The notes: generated by a model from the sequence alone, not told the origin. DNA of 7,367 bases from Clostridia bacterium (GCA_017629395.1 JAGBXH010000341.1:1-7367), one strand, 5' to 3'. Counted from the stretch's first letter, positions 1 through 6,077 are shown. Numbers and translations are program-made.

Positions 1-60
1 CAGTGATCGCCAGCACCTACGGCAACTACTATTTGAAAGCATTGGTGTTTGATTATTTTA
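1..60. other. Unresolved tail of an upstream unit
   Basis: No gene can be assigned here. On the + strand, frame 1 has a TGA at 4-6, frame 2 has one at 50-52, and frame 3 stays open from the window edge to a TGA at 165-167. Frame 3 would run through both the terminator-like hairpin and the sigma-E-type promoter, so it is the least likely despite its neighbour-like codon choice in the first few codons. A gene ending at 52 (frame 2) or at 6 (frame 1) would fit the hairpin that follows. In Bacillus subtilis efp lies upstream of spoIIIAA, but none of the three short tails resembles an EF-P C-terminus to me. Confidence 0.25.
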
Positions 61-100
61 CCGCTAATTTGTCAGTCCGATCAGCGGGGCTTTTTTGTTT
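61..100 (+). terminator. Possible intrinsic terminator of the upstream unit
   Basis: CCGCT (61-65) pairs with AGCGG (83-87). Past an A/C mismatch the stem continues with ATT (67-69) against GAT (79-81), one pair being a wobble. The loop is 9 nt. After the stem come GGC and a T-run at 91-96 with more T at 98-100. The stem is imperfect and three bases lie between it and the T-run, so this is only a moderate candidate. A competing pairing, GCGGGGC (84-90) with GCCCCGC (105-111), would place the T-run in its loop. Confidence 0.4.
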
Positions 101-130
101 GCATGCCCCGCCGTGCCGACGGACATGTTG

Positions 131-160
131 CGCATACTTGCGGACAAGTGTGCATACATT
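131..160 (+). promoter_or_regulatory. Sigma-E-type promoter of the spoIIIA operon
   Basis: The -10 box CATACATT (153-160) fits the Bacillus sigma-E consensus CATACAnT at every fixed position. The -35 box CGCATACT (131-138) matches 5 of 8 positions of GTCATATT, including the central ATA, and the spacer is 14 nt as expected. Transcription would start near 167, about 15 nt before the spoIIIAA start codon. Sigma-E (mother cell) control of spoIIIA is established in B. subtilis; the promoter call here rests on sequence match and position. Confidence 0.78.
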
Positions 161-181
161 GTTGTGAAGGGTGGTGAGAAA

Positions 182-1114
182 ATGCGCAGCGTGATGGTCA
201 ACAGAGCAGAGGATCAAGGGATAGAGCGGCGCACGTATCTGCCGCCCAGCGTGATACGCATGCTGCCCGAGCGGCTGGTATCCGAGCTGTATGCGGGGCA
301 TTTGCCCGAGCATATTGAGGAGATACGGCTGCATGCGGGGCGGTGCGCAAGCGTGGTGGCAGGCGGGCGCAATATCATGCTGCGCACGGTGCTCAGCGCA
401 CAGGAAATGACCGCAACATTGACGCGCATGTGCGGCGGTTCCTTGTATTCCCACGCTCCCACCATTGCAGAAGGGTATCTGACGCTGGACGGCGGCGTGC
501 GCGTGGGCGTATGCGGCAGGGCTGCTTGCGAGGGGGGCGAGGTGATCGGGGTGTACGACGTATCCGGCTTGTGCATCCGTATCCCTGCGCACTTTTCGGT
601 AAGCGGCAGAGAGATCTGCAATCTCATGCAGAAATTCCGCTACACCAAGGGCGTGCTGATCTATGCGCCGCCCGGCGTTGGTAAGACCACGTTGCTTCGC
701 GGTGTGGCTACCTCGCTTGCCTCGGGAGAGAACCCCTTGCGCGTAGTGGTCATTGATACGCGCGGAGAGATGCCGTTTTTGCAGACGGGGGCGGCACTCT
801 GCCTTGACGTGCTGGTGGGATATCCGCGCTGTCTTGGTGTGGAGATTGCCTGCCGTACCATGAACGCGCAGGTCATGATCTGCGACGAGATCGGAGACTA
901 CCAAGAGGCACTTGCGCTTGCCTCGGTACAGAATTGCGGCGTGCCCTTAGTAGCCTCGGCACACGCCTCGTCGGTTGAGGAGCTCTTGTGCCGCACGGGG
1001 CTGCGCCTTTTGCACGATTGCAAAATGTTCGGTGCGTACGTGGGTATAGAAAGGCGCGAGGGCGGCTTTGCTTACCGCGTGACCGACTGGGAGAGCGCGG
1101 ATGCTTGCCTTTAA
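182..1114 (+). CDS. spoIIIAA: SpoIIIAA, ATPase of the SpoIIIA-SpoIIQ channel
   Basis: This is the cytoplasmic mother-cell ATPase thought to power the channel between mother cell and forespore; it belongs to the type II/IV secretion ATPase superfamily. The protein is 310 aa from the chosen start, close to the roughly 307 aa of B. subtilis. Visible motifs are Walker A PPGVGKTT (residues 163-170), an Asp-box-like VIDTRGEM (190-197), Walker B VMICDE (231-236) and a conserved AHA with H261. The N-terminal 150 residues form the family-specific domain. I chose ATG 182 because it follows AAGGGTGG (167-174) at 7 nt and lies just downstream of the predicted transcription start. A TTG at 95 and an ATG at 125 are in frame but upstream of the promoter. 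Many family members read DERSEI where this one reads DTRGEM. The gene overlaps spoIIIAB by 14 nt. Confidence 0.95.
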   Translation: MRSVMVNRAEDQGIERRTYLPPSVIRMLPERLVSELYAGHLPEHIEEIRLHAGRCASVVAGGRNIMLRTVLSAQEMTATLTRMCGGSLYSHAPTIAEGYLTLDGGVRVGVCGRAACEGGEVIGVYDVSGLCIRIPAHFSVSGREICNLMQKFRYTKGVLIYAPPGVGKTTLLRGVATSLASGENPLRVVVIDTRGEMPFLQTGAALCLDVLVGYPRCLGVEIACRTMNAQVMICDEIGDYQEALALASVQNCGVPLVASAHASSVEELLCRTGLRLLHDCKMFGAYVGIERREGGFAYRVTDWESADACL

Positions 1115-1577
1115 GATCGTGGGTGCGCTCTTGGTGCTTGCCAGCGGCACGGGGCTTGCTTTGGGGGCAGCGCGATACGAGCGCACGCGGCTGCGGGTGC
1201 ACGACGCGCTGATCTCCATGATCTTTTATATCAAGGGGCGCATTGATTGCTACGCCATGCCCGTCGAGCAAATTATGCGCACGATGGATAAAAGCATTCT
1301 TGCCGATTGCAGGTGTCCGGGGCAGGTGGATTCGATAGAGGCGCTTTTGCCGCACGTCAAAAGCTATCTCGATCCCGAGACCTATCGCGTGCTGCAAAGC
1401 TTTGGCGCGGGTTTGGGCAGCGGCTTTCGCGACGAGCAGATCAAGCGGTGCGACTATTACATCGAGCTTTTGCGCGAAAAGCGCACGCAGCTGGAAAGTG
1501 AGCTGCCCGCAAGAGTAAAAACGAACGGAGCGATATGGATGCTGTGCGCCCTGGGCGCGGTGATCCTTCTTTGGTAA
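1101..1577 (+). CDS. spoIIIAB: SpoIIIAB, GspF-like membrane protein of the SpoIIIA channel
   Basis: This 158-aa protein (about 171 in B. subtilis) has one transmembrane helix at each end (about residues 4-25 and 143-158) and a helical soluble region between them, the known SpoIIIAB layout. Its soluble domain is related in fold to GspF-type platform proteins of type II secretion and is thought to link the ATPase SpoIIIAA to the membrane complex. The stretch around SFGAGLGSGFRDEQIKRC resembles the conserved LG-S-D--QI region of the family. The ATG lies inside the end of spoIIIAA and is preceded by GGGAG (1089-1093) at 7 nt, so translation can start independently as well as by coupling. Confidence 0.93.
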   Translation: MLAFKIVGALLVLASGTGLALGAARYERTRLRVHDALISMIFYIKGRIDCYAMPVEQIMRTMDKSILADCRCPGQVDSIEALLPHVKSYLDPETYRVLQSFGAGLGSGFRDEQIKRCDYYIELLREKRTQLESELPARVKTNGAIWMLCALGAVILLW

Positions 1578-1579
1578 CT

Positions 1580-1774
1580 ATGGAAGTAGGTCTTATCTTA
1601 AAGGTGGCAGGCGTGGGACTTTTGGTTTCGGTCGCCACGCAGATCTTAAATAAATCGGGGCGCGACGAGCAGGCAACCCTTGTCACGATTGCGGGCATTG
1701 TGGTGGTGCTGCTCATGCTTGTAGAGCAGATCGGTGAGCTGTTCTCGCTGGTGTACGCCACCTTTGGCTTTTAG
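1580..1774 (+). CDS. spoIIIAC: SpoIIIAC, small two-helix membrane protein
   Basis: This 64-aa protein (68 in B. subtilis) has two hydrophobic helices, about residues 4-22 and 34-60, joined by a short polar turn NKSGRDEQA. That pattern, with AGVGLLV early and a hydrophobic VTIAGIVVVLLML second helix, matches SpoIIIAC. It is an integral membrane part of the SpoIIIA export complex; its exact role is not settled. The longer open frame starting at 1535 is not used: ATG 1580 sits 2 nt after the spoIIIAB stop and gives the family-length protein. No clear Shine-Dalgarno is visible, so translation probably depends on coupling to spoIIIAB. Confidence 0.95.
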   Translation: MEVGLILKVAGVGLLVSVATQILNKSGRDEQATLVTIAGIVVVLLMLVEQIGELFSLVYATFGF

Positions 1775-1775
1775 T

Positions 1776-2159
1776 ATGGATATACTCAAAATTTGCGGCA
1801 TTGCCATGCTGTGCCTTGCCGCTGTATGGGTGCTCAGGCAATATAAAGCCGAAATGGTACTGCCCGTGCGTGCCGCGGGCACGGTGCTGATCTTTTTTGC
1901 GGTGCTTGGTGCAGCGCAGCCCATTGTGGATATGATCAAGAGCCTATGTGAGCAAAGCCTGCCCACAGCACACGGTGAGATATTGCTCTCGGGGCTGGGG
2001 ATCACCTTGCTTTGCGCGCTGGGGGCGGGGATCTGCCGCGACTTTGGTGAAATCGGCTTGGCAACGGCACTGGAGGGAGCGGGCAAAATTGCGGTGGTGC
2101 TGCAGGCGCTGCCGCTCATTACGGAAATACTGGGCATGACGAAGGAGTTATTATCGTGA
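1776..2159 (+). CDS. spoIIIAD: SpoIIIAD, polytopic membrane protein
   Basis: This 127-aa protein (133 in B. subtilis) has about three to four hydrophobic helices: an N-terminal segment near residues 2-20, one near 31-50, one near 68-85 and one near 105-122. The C-terminal stretch GICRDFGEIGLA followed by LEGAGKIAVVLQALPL is the most typical family region (B. subtilis has a similar T-DAGQ-A---KIE-AGK----VMA-PI pattern). It acts with AC and AE as the membrane-embedded part of the channel. The ATG follows the spoIIIAC stop after one base and has no clear Shine-Dalgarno, which suggests coupled translation. The end overlaps the GTG of spoIIIAE by 4 nt. Confidence 0.95.
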   Translation: MDILKICGIAMLCLAAVWVLRQYKAEMVLPVRAAGTVLIFFAVLGAAQPIVDMIKSLCEQSLPTAHGEILLSGLGITLLCALGAGICRDFGEIGLATALEGAGKIAVVLQALPLITEILGMTKELLS

Positions 2160-3295
2160 AGGTGTGGGTGTGGGGTGTGATCGTGACGCTGGCGGCAGCA
2201 AGCTTTTTGTGCTTTGGCGCATCGGCAGAGCAGGCGGGCGTTGATTACAGCACGCTGCCCGAGCAATACGTAGCGCTGGAGGAGTGCATTCCCGAGACGC
2301 TTGCCTGCATTTTACCGGATGGGCTGTTTTCCCGTGACACGGACGAGGTGCGCGGAGCGTTTGCGCAAATGACCTCGTTTTCGGGGCTTTTGGGACTTGT
2401 TTTGCAGGTGTATCGCTTGCAATGCGGGCAAAGCGGGGGACTGCTGGCATCGATCTGCGGTCTGATCCTTTTGTGCGGTCTGATGCGCTCTGTGGGCAAG
2501 GCGCAAAGTCTGCCTTGGGCAAGTCTTGCGCCGCGGCTTTGTCTGTTTGGTGCGGTGTCAGCAGCGGGATATGCCGCGGTGGACTCTATGGTGGCGTATT
2601 TTACCTCGCTGCGCACGTTGATGGGCGGGATCATGCCCTTGATGAGTGCGCTCTATATCATGGGCGGAAACGTCACGCGTGCCACGGTGGGAAATGCCAC
2701 GCTTTCGGTGGGGCTCAACGTATGCGGAAGCGTGTGTGCGAGTATCGCGCCGCCCCTGTTCGGCAGCTGCATGGCTATGGCGCTGCCGGGCATTTTGGAA
2801 TCGGGCGTGGATCTTTCCAAAATCTCGGCGTTTCTTAAAAAAACCTACACCACGGTGCTTGGCGTGCTGACCTTTCTGTTATCCATTTGCCTGAGTGCGC
2901 AAAGCCTGCTTGCCTCGCGTGCAGACAGCCTTGCCATGCGCAGCGGACGCTACGCCATCGGGCAAATGATCCCCGTGGTGGGCGGCGCGCTTTCGGGCTC
3001 ACTTGATACGCTTGCCGCAGGCGTGGGCATGCTGCGCGGACTTGCGGGTGGGTGCGGGGTGATCCTTTTGTTTCTGACCTGCCTGCCGGTGCTGCTGCAA
3101 ATGCTTGCCCTGCGCACGCTGCTTGATCTCGGCGCAATGCTTGCACATCTGCTTGGATGTGCACCCGAGAGCGCGGTGCTGAGCGAGGCGAGCAGCCTCT
3201 TTGGCTATATGGCGGCTGCGGTTGCCATGTGTACGGCGGTGTTTATCATAGCCGTTGGCGCGTTTGCGGCAAGTGCTGCTGCTTGGGTGGCGTAG
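2156..3295 (+). CDS. spoIIIAE: SpoIIIAE, large polytopic membrane protein
   Basis: This 379-aa protein (399 in B. subtilis) is the largest membrane subunit of the SpoIIIA complex. It begins with a signal-peptide-like segment (residues 1-24, hydrophobic core VIVTLAAASFLCF, probable cleavage after ASA). A short acidic region follows, and then multiple transmembrane helices to the C-terminus, with a conserved central region around MSALYIMGGN and ISAFLKKTY. The start is GTG, fused to the spoIIIAD stop as GTGA. It is supported by a strong AAGGAG (2142-2147) at 8 nt, so this gene can load ribosomes well even though its neighbours AC and AD lack clear sites. It is thought to act in the inner part of the export apparatus. 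Confidence 0.95.
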   Translation: MKVWVWGVIVTLAAASFLCFGASAEQAGVDYSTLPEQYVALEECIPETLACILPDGLFSRDTDEVRGAFAQMTSFSGLLGLVLQVYRLQCGQSGGLLASICGLILLCGLMRSVGKAQSLPWASLAPRLCLFGAVSAAGYAAVDSMVAYFTSLRTLMGGIMPLMSALYIMGGNVTRATVGNATLSVGLNVCGSVCASIAPPLFGSCMAMALPGILESGVDLSKISAFLKKTYTTVLGVLTFLLSICLSAQSLLASRADSLAMRSGRYAIGQMIPVVGGALSGSLDTLAAGVGMLRGLAGGCGVILLFLTCLPVLLQMLALRTLLDLGAMLAHLLGCAPESAVLSEASSLFGYMAAAVAMCTAVFIIAVGAFAASAAAWVA

Positions 3296-3296
3296 T

Positions 3297-3746
3297 ATGG
3301 GAGAATATTTATATAGCCTTGCCCTGGTGGCAGTGCTGGTTGCGCTGGTGTGTACCTTAGTGCCCGAGAGTGCCGTGCAGCACGCCAAGCTGCTTTGCAG
3401 CCTGTGCGTCATCGCGCTGCTGATCTCGCCCGTCATGAGCCTTGTGCAAGCCGTGGGGAATGGAACTTGGGAGATTCCCGAGGCTTGGCAGGACGGGGAG
3501 CAGGAGGAGCAGGATTACGCACAGCTTTCGGATGCGTTGGTGGTCGGGCAGCTGCAAGTGCTTTTGGAGCGCGAGCAGGGCTTGCCGCCCAAGGAGTGCC
3601 GCATTTTGGTACAATGGGGCGAGGACGGTGGCGTGCGCGAGGTGACGCTGCTCTTATCGGGCAAGGCGATCTGGCGCGACCCCGATCCTCTTTGTGCATA
3701 CGTGGAAGAGCTTTTGGATTGTACATGTAAGGTAGTATTGGAGTAG
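3297..3746 (+). CDS. spoIIIAF: SpoIIIAF, membrane-anchored ring-type protein
   Basis: This 149-aa protein is shorter than the roughly 206 aa of B. subtilis but complete. Two transmembrane helices lie near residues 5-22 and 31-50. An acidic linker (about 58-75) and a soluble C-terminal domain follow. In the known structure that domain has a ring-building-motif-like fold shared with flagellar and type III secretion ring proteins. The ending LLSGKAIWRDP with LDCTCKV is typical of clostridial SpoIIIAF. The ATG follows the spoIIIAE stop after one base; GGGTGG just before the stop may serve as ribosome binding site. The longer open frame from 3255 is not used. Confidence 0.92.
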   Translation: MGEYLYSLALVAVLVALVCTLVPESAVQHAKLLCSLCVIALLISPVMSLVQAVGNGTWEIPEAWQDGEQEEQDYAQLSDALVVGQLQVLLEREQGLPPKECRILVQWGEDGGVREVTLLLSGKAIWRDPDPLCAYVEELLDCTCKVVLE

Positions 3747-3750
3747 AGAG

Positions 3751-4302
3751 ATGTATACAAACGGTGTTTCGGAGATCACGGGAACTGTGGGGCAAATGAA
3801 AAAAAGCGGCAAGCTGTGGATCGTGGTGCTGGGCGCGATCGTGGGCTTGGGGCTTTTGGTGGTGGGCAGCTTTGAATTGCCTATAGGGAAAAGTGCGCAA
3901 AAGAATACCGCTGCCGTGACAGACGAGCAAGCGCAGCTGCAGGCGTATAAGCAGGAGCTTTCGCGCGAGATCGCGGGGCTTTGTGCCGAGGTGCAGGGTG
4001 TTGGCAGGGTGCAGGTCGTGGTCACGCTGTCGGGCGGGTACGAGTACGTATACGCCCGCGATCTGGAAAGCAAAACGGACAGCGACAGTTATACGTGGGA
4101 GGAAAGCTACGTCATCGTGGGATCGGGCAGCGCGCAAAGTCCCTTGCTGCTGGTCAAAAAGCAGCCCGAGATTGCGGGCGTGGGCATTGTGTGCACGGGC
4201 GGGGCAGATTCTCGGGTACAAAACGAGTTGACCGCTTTGGTGAGCGCGGCGTTTGGCATCGGGACAAATAAAATTCACGTCAGCGGTGCACAAAACGAAT
4301 AA
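3751..4302 (+). CDS. spoIIIAG: SpoIIIAG, ring protein of the channel
   Basis: This 183-aa protein (229 in B. subtilis) has a cytoplasmic N-terminus, one transmembrane helix (about residues 22-41) and an extracytoplasmic ring-building motif. The motif is split: the first part (about 63-94) carries VQGVGRVQVVVTL and the second (about 132-178) carries PEIAGVGIVCTGGAD and AAFGIGTNKIHV. The insert between them (about 95-131) fits the beta-rich insertion from which SpoIIIAG builds its large beta-barrel-like ring in the intermembrane space. The ATG is 4 nt after the spoIIIAF stop, with GGAG (3740-3743) at 7 nt. An in-frame ATG at 3796 would still keep the helix but has a poorer binding site. Confidence 0.95.
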   Translation: MYTNGVSEITGTVGQMKKSGKLWIVVLGAIVGLGLLVVGSFELPIGKSAQKNTAAVTDEQAQLQAYKQELSREIAGLCAEVQGVGRVQVVVTLSGGYEYVYARDLESKTDSDSYTWEESYVIVGSGSAQSPLLLVKKQPEIAGVGIVCTGGADSRVQNELTALVSAAFGIGTNKIHVSGAQNE

Positions 4303-4306
4303 AGCA

Positions 4307-4336
4307 TGCATATTTGGCTTGAGCTCACAATAAGAT
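4307..4336 (+). promoter_or_regulatory. Possible internal sigma-E-like promoter for spoIIIAH
   Basis: The -35-like TGCATATT (4307-4314) matches 6 of 8 positions of GTCATATT. A 14-nt spacer follows, then AATAAGAT (4329-4336), which matches 5 of 8 positions of CATACAAT. It lies in the only sizeable gap of the operon (65 nt) and would start transcription near 4343, upstream of the spoIIIAH binding site. The -10 lacks the hallmark CATACA, so the call is weak. An internal promoter in the B. subtilis spoIIIA locus has been reported, which makes the idea reasonable. Confidence 0.33.
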
Positions 4337-4367
4337 ATAGCGTAAAACAAAAACGGAGGGCTTACAT

Positions 4368-4967
4368 ATGAACTTCAAAAAGGTACTCAATACCATAGGC
4401 GATTTTTTCAAGAAAATGGGCAAGCGCAACCTGATCATTGCGGGCGCGGTCATCATGATCGGTCTGGCGGTCTACGTCAACTGGATCTTCTTTGCGGGCG
4501 ACAATAAGGACGATTCCTTCAATTACGATCAGAGCGCGGGCATGAACACCAACTACGGCACCACGCTGGGCACGGGCTCGAACACGGGCAATCAGAACAG
4601 CACGTCCGCGGATGCGAGTTCCTACTTCAGCAGCGTGCAGGTGTCCAGACAAAAGGCGCGCGACGAGGCACTTGAGGTGCTCAATTCCGTAGTGGATAAC
4701 GACAACGCCACCGATCAGGTCAAGGCGGAGGCAGTTGCCGAGATCAGACAGATCGCATCCGAAATGGAGAACGAGGCAAAGATCGAATCTCTGATCAAGA
4801 CCAAGGGCTACGCGCAGTGCGTTGCGGTCATCAGCGGTGAGAACGTCAGTATCGTACTGCAGCACGAGGGCGAGCTGAGCGCGGCAGCGCTGGCACAGAT
4901 CAATGCCATCGTCTACGAGCAGACCGGTATCTCCCCCGCAGGGATCAGCATTATTACAAGAGAATAA
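4368..4967 (+). CDS. spoIIIAH: SpoIIIAH, mother-cell partner of SpoIIQ
   Basis: This 199-aa protein (218 in B. subtilis) spans the mother-cell membrane once and, in the intermembrane space, binds forespore SpoIIQ to zip the two membranes during engulfment and to form the channel ring. It has a basic N-terminus, one transmembrane helix (about residues 21-42), a Gly/Asn/Ser/Thr-rich flexible linker (about 44-85) and a ring-building-motif domain (about 88-199). The domain begins with YFSSVQVSRQKARDEALEVL, a typical SpoIIIAH/YscJ-like helix. The binding site GGAGGG (4355-4360) at 7 nt is the strongest in the operon. Leucine is mostly CTG/CTC and Asn mostly AAC, unlike the TTG/CTT-rich upstream genes, which suggests higher expression. 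It is the last gene before the terminator. Confidence 0.95.
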   Translation: MNFKKVLNTIGDFFKKMGKRNLIIAGAVIMIGLAVYVNWIFFAGDNKDDSFNYDQSAGMNTNYGTTLGTGSNTGNQNSTSADASSYFSSVQVSRQKARDEALEVLNSVVDNDNATDQVKAEAVAEIRQIASEMENEAKIESLIKTKGYAQCVAVISGENVSIVLQHEGELSAAALAQINAIVYEQTGISPAGISIITRE

Positions 4968-4978
4968 GTGCATACGAA

Positions 4979-5007
4979 AAAAGAGGTCGGACTAACCGAC
5001 CTCTTTT
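4979..5007. terminator. Bidirectional intrinsic terminator
   Basis: AAAAGAGGTCGG (4979-4990) and CCGACCTCTTTT (4996-5007) form a perfect 12-bp stem with the 5-nt loop ACTAA. A T-run closes the + strand transcript, and the A-run at 4977-4982 gives a T-run on the minus strand. It lies 11 nt after the spoIIIAH stop and 78 nt beyond the stop of the converging minus-strand unit, so it can end both. Confidence 0.93.
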
Positions 5008-5020
5008 ATCATATAAGTGC

Positions 5021-5045
5021 GTAACAGAGAACCGTCCTCTGTTAC
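5021..5045. repeat. Short palindromic intergenic element
   Basis: GTAACAGAG (5021-5029) and CTCTGTTAC (5037-5045) form a perfect 9-bp stem around the 7-nt loop AACCGTC. There is no T-run, so it is not an intrinsic terminator by itself. The CCGTCC/GGACGG core with flanking inverted ends looks like the small palindromes scattered between genes in many Clostridia; that comparison is from memory. A loosely related core (GGGGACAGTCCCC) appears at 6573-6625. Confidence 0.6.
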
Positions 5046-5084
5046 TTAAAACTCCCGGTACAATTAGGTCAACAGAATTACAAC

Positions 5085-5387
5085 TCATAGATTTTTGCAA
5101 GATATTATTTCAATAACACAATTTTCTGTACATATCTTTGAAATAATATTATCATAATCCTTACTACTAATGCCAAATATGATTTCTGTTTTATCAGCAT
5201 TATTAACAAAGTGATTTACGCAACCTGAAACAGAAGATATGCAATCTTCGTTGTTAAATAATATTTCTCCCCAAATCCCGCAAAACTCTTTCTCTGCCGA
5301 TAAATTAGCAAACTTTTCGCATACTTGATTAGAATACTCTTTAAATTCTAAATCATTTTCAAAAAGAACAATAATTAATTTCTTCAT
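5085..5387 (-). CDS. Small cysteine-rich protein of unknown function
   Basis: I do not recognise this 100-aa protein. It has no signal peptide or membrane helix and looks like a small alpha/beta cytosolic protein: a hydrophobic strand at residues 3-9, a charged helix at about 11-34, and hydrophobic strands near 68-72 and 91-96. It has seven cysteines (23, 36, 49, 56, 86, 90, 97), which is high for its size, but no clear CxxC metal site. Translation start is well supported: AAAGGAG (5396-5402) lies 8 nt before the ATG. It is the last gene of the minus-strand unit, coupled to the 22-codon ORF by an ATGA overlap. It is much more AT-rich than the spoIIIA genes, pointing to separate origin. It might be an immunity or accessory protein, but nothing in the sequence proves that. 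Confidence 0.75.
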   Translation of the reverse strand: MKKLIIVLFENDLEFKEYSNQVCEKFANLSAEKEFCGIWGEILFNNEDCISSVSGCVNHFVNNADKTEIIFGISSKDYDNIISKICTENCVIEIISCKNL

Positions 5388-5452
5388 TGCTTATTCTCCT
5401 TTGCGGTATTAATAGACGCAATTAAATAGCGTTTCTTCCTCCACATGCTCAT
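5384..5452 (-). CDS. Possible 22-aa peptide, coupled to the next gene
   Basis: A 22-aa ORF starts MSMWRKKRYLIAS and ends KENKQ. Its ATG is preceded by AGGAG (5461-5465) at 8 nt, a binding site formed by the last codons of the membrane-protein gene (stop at 5458-5460). Its TGA overlaps the next gene's ATG as ATGA, and its own codons carry that gene's AAAGGAG site. This is the arrangement of translational coupling. The peptide is strongly basic (K/R-rich, residues 5-8) with no membrane segment. It may be a real micro-protein, a coupling leader, or a remnant of a longer gene. Confidence 0.45.
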   Translation of the reverse strand: MSMWRKKRYLIASINTAKENKQ

Positions 5453-5457
5453 AGCGT

Positions 5458-6009
5458 TTACTCCTGAAGATGTTTTCTTGTGGCTTTTGCCTCGGTTTCA
5501 TTTTGAAAGATTTTACGGCTGCGCAAAACAGCCAGCAAACAAACGATTACTGCCGAGTAAACAACAGCAATGACGGATCGCAAAACAGGAATTGTCATAT
5601 TGACCCAAGGACCCATGCAGAATTGCGTTACGAACGTAATGGGATTGCGGGTCTGATTCATCAAAAACAGCACCAAATAAGAAAACTCCGAAACGAGTGC
5701 AATGATACCGTAAAGGGTAAACATGACCTTTCCCTCAGTTTTGATGTAAGCAATCAATTCTTTTTTAGGGTCAAATTTGTTTGTATGCTCGGCATAGGTA
5801 TTCAAGCGATTGCGCATACGGAATATATACAGAAAGATCGCATATACAATCATTATAATTGCTTTTATTGCAAGATCTTGAATGGCATCATTTTTGATTG
5901 AATTCAGGGCGGCTGCAATCACTAAGGCACAGACCACAAAAGCACCGAGTGATGCTATAGTAGATAATACGATACTTTTCAGGCATTTGAACCATAACTG
6001 TTTGGTCAT
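5458..6009 (-). CDS. Four-helix membrane protein of unknown function
   Basis: I do not recognise this 183-aa protein. It has four predicted transmembrane helices at about residues 12-36, 46-64, 94-117 and 139-162, with a charged loop (65-93, containing RMRNRLN and KFDPKKEL) between helices 2 and 3 and a basic tail ending KATRKHLQE. By the positive-inside rule both ends and the central loop lie in the cytoplasm. I chose the ATG at 6009 because GGAGG (6015-6019) sits 5 nt upstream and the sigma-A promoter at 6049-6077 would start transcription near 6042. An in-frame ATG at 6084 lies upstream of that promoter. It is the first gene of the minus-strand unit and is AT-rich like its partner. Confidence 0.8.
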   Translation of the reverse strand: MTKQLWFKCLKSIVLSTIASLGAFVVCALVIAAALNSIKNDAIQDLAIKAIIMIVYAIFLYIFRMRNRLNTYAEHTNKFDPKKELIAYIKTEGKVMFTLYGIIALVSEFSYLVLFLMNQTRNPITFVTQFCMGPWVNMTIPVLRSVIAVVYSAVIVCLLAVLRSRKIFQNETEAKATRKHLQE

Positions 6010-6048
6010 AAAAACCTCCGTCTTTTGTTTTTGGATTCCATTATACCC

Positions 6049-6077
6049 ATTATAGCATAATATCTTTCTTTTGTAAA
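6049..6077 (-). promoter_or_regulatory. Sigma-A promoter with extended -10
   Basis: Read on the minus strand, TTTACA (6072-6077) and TATAAT (6049-6054) are separated by exactly 17 nt, and TGC directly before the -10 makes an extended -10 (TGnTATAAT). This is close to an ideal vegetative promoter. Transcription would start near 6042, giving a leader of about 33 nt before the membrane-protein start. No operator-like palindrome overlaps it. Confidence 0.88.

Noticed and set aside
84..111. GCGGGGC/GCCCCGC inverted repeat as an operator or terminator
   Set aside because: It is a 7-bp stem with the T-run inside the loop, which does not fit a terminator, and there is nothing to support a protein-binding role.
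3..167. Frame 3 as the C-terminus of an upstream gene
   Set aside because: It has no stop until 165, which would carry it through the hairpin with T-run and over the spoIIIA promoter; only the first few codons look coding.
53..904. Long minus-strand open frame (283 codons) opposite spoIIIAA
   Set aside because: It is antisense to an intact SpoIIIAA with all ATPase motifs; its translation is His/Ala/Gln-rich and matches no family.
3433..4350. Long minus-strand open frame (305 codons) opposite spoIIIAF/AG
   Set aside because: It is antisense to two clear family members; its composition is rich in Pro/Ala/Arg/His as expected from the opposite strand of GC-rich genes.
4362..4973. Minus-strand open frame (203 codons) exactly opposite spoIIIAH
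   Set aside because: It nearly coincides with spoIIIAH and is longer, but SpoIIIAH has a transmembrane helix, linker and ring domain and a strong binding site; the antisense frame has none and would start within the terminator side.
5470..5901. Plus-strand open frame (143 codons) within the AT-rich unit
   Set aside because: It is opposite the four-helix membrane protein, which has the promoter, binding site and coherent membrane topology.
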